A stretch of 10,019 bases of DNA from Pavlovales sp. CCMP2436 (taxonomy: Eukaryota > Haptophyta > Pavlovophyceae > Pavlovales). Below, piece by piece: positions 7,313 through 10,019 of this stretch. Within the stretch, counting starts at the first letter, position 1; the number at the start of each line of letters is the position of its first letter. Below the pieces are notes generated by a model. That model was not told the DNA's origin. It ran no database searches and worked only from the letters and a program-made list of their open reading frames with translations. The position numbers and the translations under genes are program-made. The stretch lies in contig MU631357.1 in the NCBI GenBank assembly GCA_026770615.1, positions 359,978 through 369,996 of the forward strand, given 5' to 3'.

Positions 7313-7399
7313 CGCTAAACACTTTAAAGGGAACTAGACAGACAAAGCCGAATAAATACACTTTCGAAGCCGAATAAATTCGCTATGGGTAGCTGTGCT

Positions 7400-7787
7400 C
7401 GGTGCGGTGCAGTGTATAGTGCAGTGCAGTGCGAGTATTAGAGCAGTGCGGTGCGGTGCATTCTAGTACGGTGCGGTGCGGTGCTCTTAAATAATTTATG
7501 CAGCGCGTTGCGTTGCGTCGCGGTGCGGTTCGGTGCGGTGCGAAGCAAACTAGTGCGGTGCGGTGCGGTGCGGTGCGGTATAAATACCTATAGATATATC
7601 AGGCATAAATACCTATATATATAATTATCGCGGTGCGGTGCAGTTTGTAGTGCAGTGCAGTGCGAGTATTAGAGCGGTGCGGTGCGGTGCATTCTAGTGC
7701 GGTGCGGTGCGGTGCTGTTAATTAATTAATGCAGTGCGTTGCGTTGTGTCGCGGTGCGGTGCGGTGCGGTGCGGTACAAACTAGTGC
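7400..7787. repeat. 231-bp-period tandem duplication of GGTGC-rich DNA
   Basis: Positions 7400-7556 match 7631-7787 at a constant offset of 231 bases. Anchors are CGGTGCGGTGCAG at 7400 and 7631, GCGAGTATTAGAGC at 7431 and 7662, and CAAACTAGTGC at 7546 and 7777. The units consist mainly of GGTGC/GCGGT and GTGCA pentamers separated by short AT-rich phrases. The 74-base spacer between copies carries a further GGTGC run and two TAAATACCTATA phrases. Copies differ by scattered substitutions. Confidence 0.85.
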
Positions 7788-7874
7788 AGATATCAAAACC
7801 AGGGGTGCGCCGCGTCGCGACCGGGGCGGCTGATCGCCCAGCTCGCCCGCAGCCCGCCGTGGCGCCCCCCTCCC

Positions 7875-7898
7875 CCCTGCCGGCTTTGACCGGCAGGG
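7875..7898. other. Perfect 9-bp hairpin
   Basis: CCCTGCCGG (7875-7883) and CCGGCAGGG (7890-7898) are exact reverse complements around a 6-base loop. It lies in the RT-interrupting segment, close to a run of TTGCTGT repeats (about 7910-7930). I cannot assign a role. Confidence 0.65.
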
Positions 7899-8119
7899 CT
7901 GGGCTGGAGTTGCTGTTTGCTGTTTGCTGTTACGAGCCGAAACTCCGGGTGGCCCAGGCCCAACCGGAAATCCCCCGCGCTCGCCCTAAGCAATAACTAA
8001 AGACACAGATTAGTGACCGATAGAACTCTAGCTGATATACCGGTACGCGGCTGGGGAGCAGACCGGGTAGCTGGGAGAGTGCGGCAATAGCCGTGTCAGC
8101 TGCCAGGCCCTCCAATACC

Positions 8120-8465
8120 GATTGTACACCGCGGATTTGGTAAGCAGGTTAGTTTTTTGATGACTCTTACGTGGAGGGGTAACGCGAAAAAGGACATACC
8201 CTCATTCGACCCCTGCTGGACTCCCAGTACTGAGTTACACGGTGCAAGGACACGCGCGCCAACAGGGCCGATGGTAATGGGCTCGCAGGCGATAGAAGAC
8301 AGCATGCAAGTTGCGCAAGCGCGCGGAGCTCTGGGTCTTCCATCTCTGTGAGCACCTCGACGACCGCACTGCGTTCAATGCTGCCGAAGGCGTTCTGCAC
8401 GTCCGCCTTAATGGTCGTGGCATCGGGGTCGTCGCCGAGGTGGATTGTGGCGCCAAACACGGGCC
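8120..8465 (-). pseudogene. Reverse transcriptase palm, motifs A and B
   Basis: Motif A reads TIKADVQNAFGSIERSAVVEVL, of which the core is ADVQNAFGSIERS. Its first Asp, at 8401-8403, is the expected catalytic metal ligand. After a one-base frame change near 8308, motif B reads LGVQQG (8210-8227 region), followed by FFALPLHVRVIKKL. In relatives GVQQG is followed by DPLG. Here it is SNEGM, a loss in a normally conserved loop. RT homology fades after this helix at about 8140. A possible degenerate AADTAIAA near 8085-8105, in yet another frame, could be a drifted ADD box. Confidence 0.75.
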
Positions 8466-9022
8466 TTTACTCCGACCGCGACTTGCTGGGGCCCAACGAC
8501 GGTGGCGATCTTACGGCTCACCCCCTCGTGCATCACCGCCTTAGTGAGCACCCTTCGGAGGCTGCATCCCATGCCGATCGGGCGGAGGTCGCCGTTCTGC
8601 TTCTTCAGGGAAACGTTGCGGACGGCAGTCGCGAGGTAGTAGAGCCAGTTCGATAACTCTCCGTTGACGAATAATTCGCCATACCTGGTTAAGCTTAATA
8701 TTATTTGCTTTGCACGGGGTGTTTTAAACCAGATAATCTCTGAGATTGCGAGTAGGAGCGTGTTGCTCCATGGAGATGTCCCGGGTGCTGCCAGATGGTC
8801 GAGCCCCCTGATGGCAGCCGTCAGGATATCTGGGTCAATTTTGATGCGGGGGAAGTTGGGGTCAGCGAGGAAAGTTGAGTCTTTTGGTTTGCGAGTCTGT
8901 GGGTGCTTGCTCGCGAGGGCCGCTAGGACTCTGGGGTCACTGTGGTCATGTAGCCCATTGGACGTCATTTCGCGGCGGGCTAGCGATAGGCTTCCCTCTT
9001 CCATGAGATGGACGGCTCGTTC
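8466..9022 (-). pseudogene. Reverse transcriptase N-terminal and fingers region
   Basis: The frame opens just after a TGA (9023-9025). It gives QERAVHLMEEGSLSLARREM, then TSNGLHDHSDPRVLAALASK followed by HP, a region I recall immediately upstream of RT in this type of protein. Further on LKKQNGDLRPIGMGCSLRRV matches RT motifs 1-2 (KK..G..RPI), and VVGPQQVAVGVKAR matches the following conserved GPQQ segment. A one-base frame change around 8457-8470 separates it from the palm. The in-frame ATG at 9004 is internal and not a likely start, since homology extends upstream of it. Confidence 0.75.
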
Positions 9023-9090
9023 CTGTCACGGGATGAGGCTGTGTAATTGCCCACTGGCCGGTCTCTCGCGGGCAGCGCACAGTCAGATAG

Positions 9091-9765
9091 TTAGTCAGCG
9101 ATGAGCTGCACGAAGTTCCCGTCCGCCCATTGCTGGGTGCGGAGCGCGATAACGCGGGCGTGGTTTGTTTGCGAGTCGGGCGGGAGGCGCGTGAAAAGGA
9201 CCGATAAGATTTGTAGAGCTTTGAGCGTGCGGTCGCGGTTGAGATCGTCTGATGCTGTACGCGAGTTCTCGATCTGCTCGATGCAGTCGACGACGGCGGT
9301 GGCGAGGAACCCCTGCTGAGCCTGCGGGATATACTTCACTGAGTAGAAAGATGTGGTTCCTAGGCCGAGCACATGTGAAGGCGTGATGCTGTTGAAGGGT
9401 TGAAACGGGTGAGCGTCTAGCTGCTGGCCTACCAAGGGCGGTGGCGGTGCCTGCCTGATGGCGTCGGCTGAGTCTGCTGAGGGGCTTGCGAGGGGAGGGA
9501 GACCAAGGTCATGCATGATATTGCGCGGGCCCGCGGGCATGGTCTGCTGGGGAATGGGGCCCATCGTGAGAGGTTGAAACGGCCCGCGTCTGCGCTTAGG
9601 GGGTGGGGAGGGTATCCGTGAGGCAAGCAGGGGGTGGGGGACGAGGGTCCTGGTAAAGGAGATCTGCTGGACGTTCTCGCATCCACGCGCGGCGCCGAGA
9701 GCGAGTCCTGGAGGAGCATTCGCCACCCGTGGAGATCGCCGCGCGTCGGAAGTGTCGGCCGCCAT
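9091..9765 (-). pseudogene. Retroelement N-terminal region, proline-rich then helical
   Basis: This is a frame of about 224 codons. I prefer the ATG at 9765 (MAADTSDARR) over the one at 9792, because the latter would start inside the TA microsatellite. Residues up to about 130 are low-complexity and rich in Pro, with a basic KRRR patch that might aid nuclear entry or nucleic-acid binding. No zinc knuckle is visible. The last 90 residues are helical and end in RTQQWADGNFVQLIAD. This R..QW.DG pattern precedes the RT region in proteins I recall. The frame is closed by a TAA (9091-9093), and a frame change is needed to join it to the next segment. It is the upstream end of the element, with the TA tract starting 6 bases beyond the ATG. 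Confidence 0.6.
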
Positions 9766-9771
9766 AGCCGT

Positions 9772-9789
9772 TATATATATATATATATA
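9772..9789. repeat. (TA)9 microsatellite at the 5' side of the retroelement
   Basis: Eighteen bases of pure TA lie 6 bases upstream of the likely start codon of the retroelement. Together with the TA tract at 4927-4939 they bracket the element. This is consistent with a TA microsatellite having been the target or being copied at the ends. Confidence 0.9.
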
Positions 9790-9806
9790 CACATAACATG
9801 TGGCGC

Positions 9807-10011
9807 AACCAGGTAGAATACGCGTTTTATTGCACGCCAGGCTGATTGGAGTTAGCTACGGGAGCCGATGGCCCTTGTCGAGAGGCGTCCAACGAGCCAC
9901 TAATCGTCTTCATCGGACAACATGGGCCGAAGTTTTAGCGCGCGCAGCGCAATTTTTTTTTTGCAACCAGGTTGGATTTCCTAGGGAAACTTTTGAAACC
10001 AGGTTGGATTT
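9807..10011. repeat. AACCAGGTTGGATTT repeats at the right edge
   Basis: AACCAGGTTGGATTT occurs exactly at 9965-9979 and 9997-10011 (32-base spacing), with a diverged copy AACCAGGTAGAAT at 9807-9819. The stretch 9790-10019 has no recognisable gene and no ankyrin homology on either strand. The array probably continues beyond the window. Confidence 0.65.
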
Positions 10012-10019
10012 TTTCGGGG

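Larger units (their letters stand above)
6900..8120. other. 1.2-kb segment interrupting the RT between motifs B and C
   Basis: RT homology stops after the motif-B helix (about 8140) and resumes just before the ADD box (about 6880). In other RTs these are only 15-30 residues apart. The segment has no recognisable protein. It contains a hairpin cluster (6993-7312), a 231-bp-period duplication (7400-7787), an isolated hairpin (7875-7898) and a triplet TTGCTGT repeat at about 7910-7930. I found no convincing target duplication or terminal repeat at its ends. It may be a nested insertion, a spliceosomal intron (many GT and AG options exist) or the seam of two element copies. Exact boundaries are uncertain by some 50 bases on each side. 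Confidence 0.55.
4940..9771 (-). mobile_element. Decayed retroelement: reverse transcriptase plus restriction-like endonuclease
   Basis: One ordered set of domains on the minus strand spans this interval: a proline-rich N-terminus, RT fingers, RT palm, RT ADD box and thumb, a PD-(D/E)XK-like nuclease and a GAFGE C-terminal domain. There are no long terminal repeats and no integrase, protease or RNase H that I can see. The nuclease downstream of RT recalls the arrangement of restriction-like-endonuclease (RLE) non-LTR elements such as the R2 and R4 groups, which prime reverse transcription at a cut target. This RT sequence is not a close match to those groups from memory, and resembles RT proteins I recall from algae, dinoflagellates and corals. 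TA microsatellites bound both ends and no 3' untranslated region is evident. I count about seven frame changes plus stops, so this copy cannot make its protein. About 1.2 kb of unrelated sequence interrupts the RT. Confidence 0.8.

Noticed and set aside
6980..7380. Group I or group II self-splicing intron
   Set aside because: I could not find a group I P7 core, a GUGYG start or a domain V hairpin on either strand. The hairpins alone are insufficient.
7400..7787. CRISPR array
   Set aside because: The repeats are pentamers inside one large duplication. There are no uniform repeat-spacer units and the context is eukaryotic.
7739..7996. Plus-strand frame starting in the GGTGC repeat
   Set aside because: The start lies in satellite sequence and the rest crosses a hairpin and TTGCTGT repeats with no domain.
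4940..9771. LTR retrotransposon or endogenous retrovirus
   Set aside because: No long direct terminal repeats, integrase, protease or RNase H are visible, and the RT motifs and downstream nuclease fit a non-LTR type.
1..10019. tRNA or rRNA genes
   Set aside because: No cloverleaf with A and B boxes and no conserved rRNA blocks were recognised on either strand.

Overview
The window looks like nuclear DNA of a unicellular eukaryote. It has GC-rich coding blocks, AT-rich and microsatellite-rich spacers, decayed transposable elements and an ankyrin-repeat gene. There are no bacterial operons and no recognisable Shine-Dalgarno-led genes. The style of the ankyrin protein and of the retroelement reminds me of marine microalgae such as haptophytes, but that is recollection rather than a demonstrated assignment. 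All recognisable protein-coding sequence lies on the minus strand, and most open frames on the plus strand are shadows of it.

Layout, left to right. Positions 1-3460 hold no recognisable gene. This stretch contains a TG microsatellite, a 244-bp MITE with 23-bp terminal inverted repeats flanked by TA, a roughly 67-bp minisatellite, two copies of a dispersed repeat of about 100 bp carrying a hairpin, an array of G-run modules and a degenerate telomere-like CCCTAG tract. Positions 3468-4926 (minus) are an ankyrin-repeat gene with two single-base frame breaks and a late in-frame TGA. Positions 4940-9771 (minus) are a decayed retroelement. Its parts, in order of transcription, are a proline-rich N-terminal region, reverse transcriptase (RT) fingers and palm, RT thumb, a PD-(D/E)XK-type restriction-like endonuclease and a C-terminal domain with a GAFGE motif. 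The reading frame is broken at many points.

The RT coding sequence is split between its motif B and its ADD box (motif C) by about 1.2 kb of foreign-looking DNA (roughly 6900-8120). That insert holds a cluster of GC-rich hairpins (6993-7312) and a 231-bp-period tandem duplication built from GGTGC pentamers. It may be a nested insertion, an intron, or the seam between two element copies.

The retroelement is bounded on both sides by TA microsatellites, (TA)9 at 9772-9789 and a 13-nt TA tract at 4927-4939. The downstream tract abuts an ankyrin repeat in the middle of the repeat. The simplest reading is insertion of an endonuclease-bearing retroelement into a TA microsatellite, with the ankyrin gene's upstream part lost, moved or outside the window. 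At least two of the small frame breaks are contractions of two-base homopolymers, so assembly error is a live alternative to decay for those.
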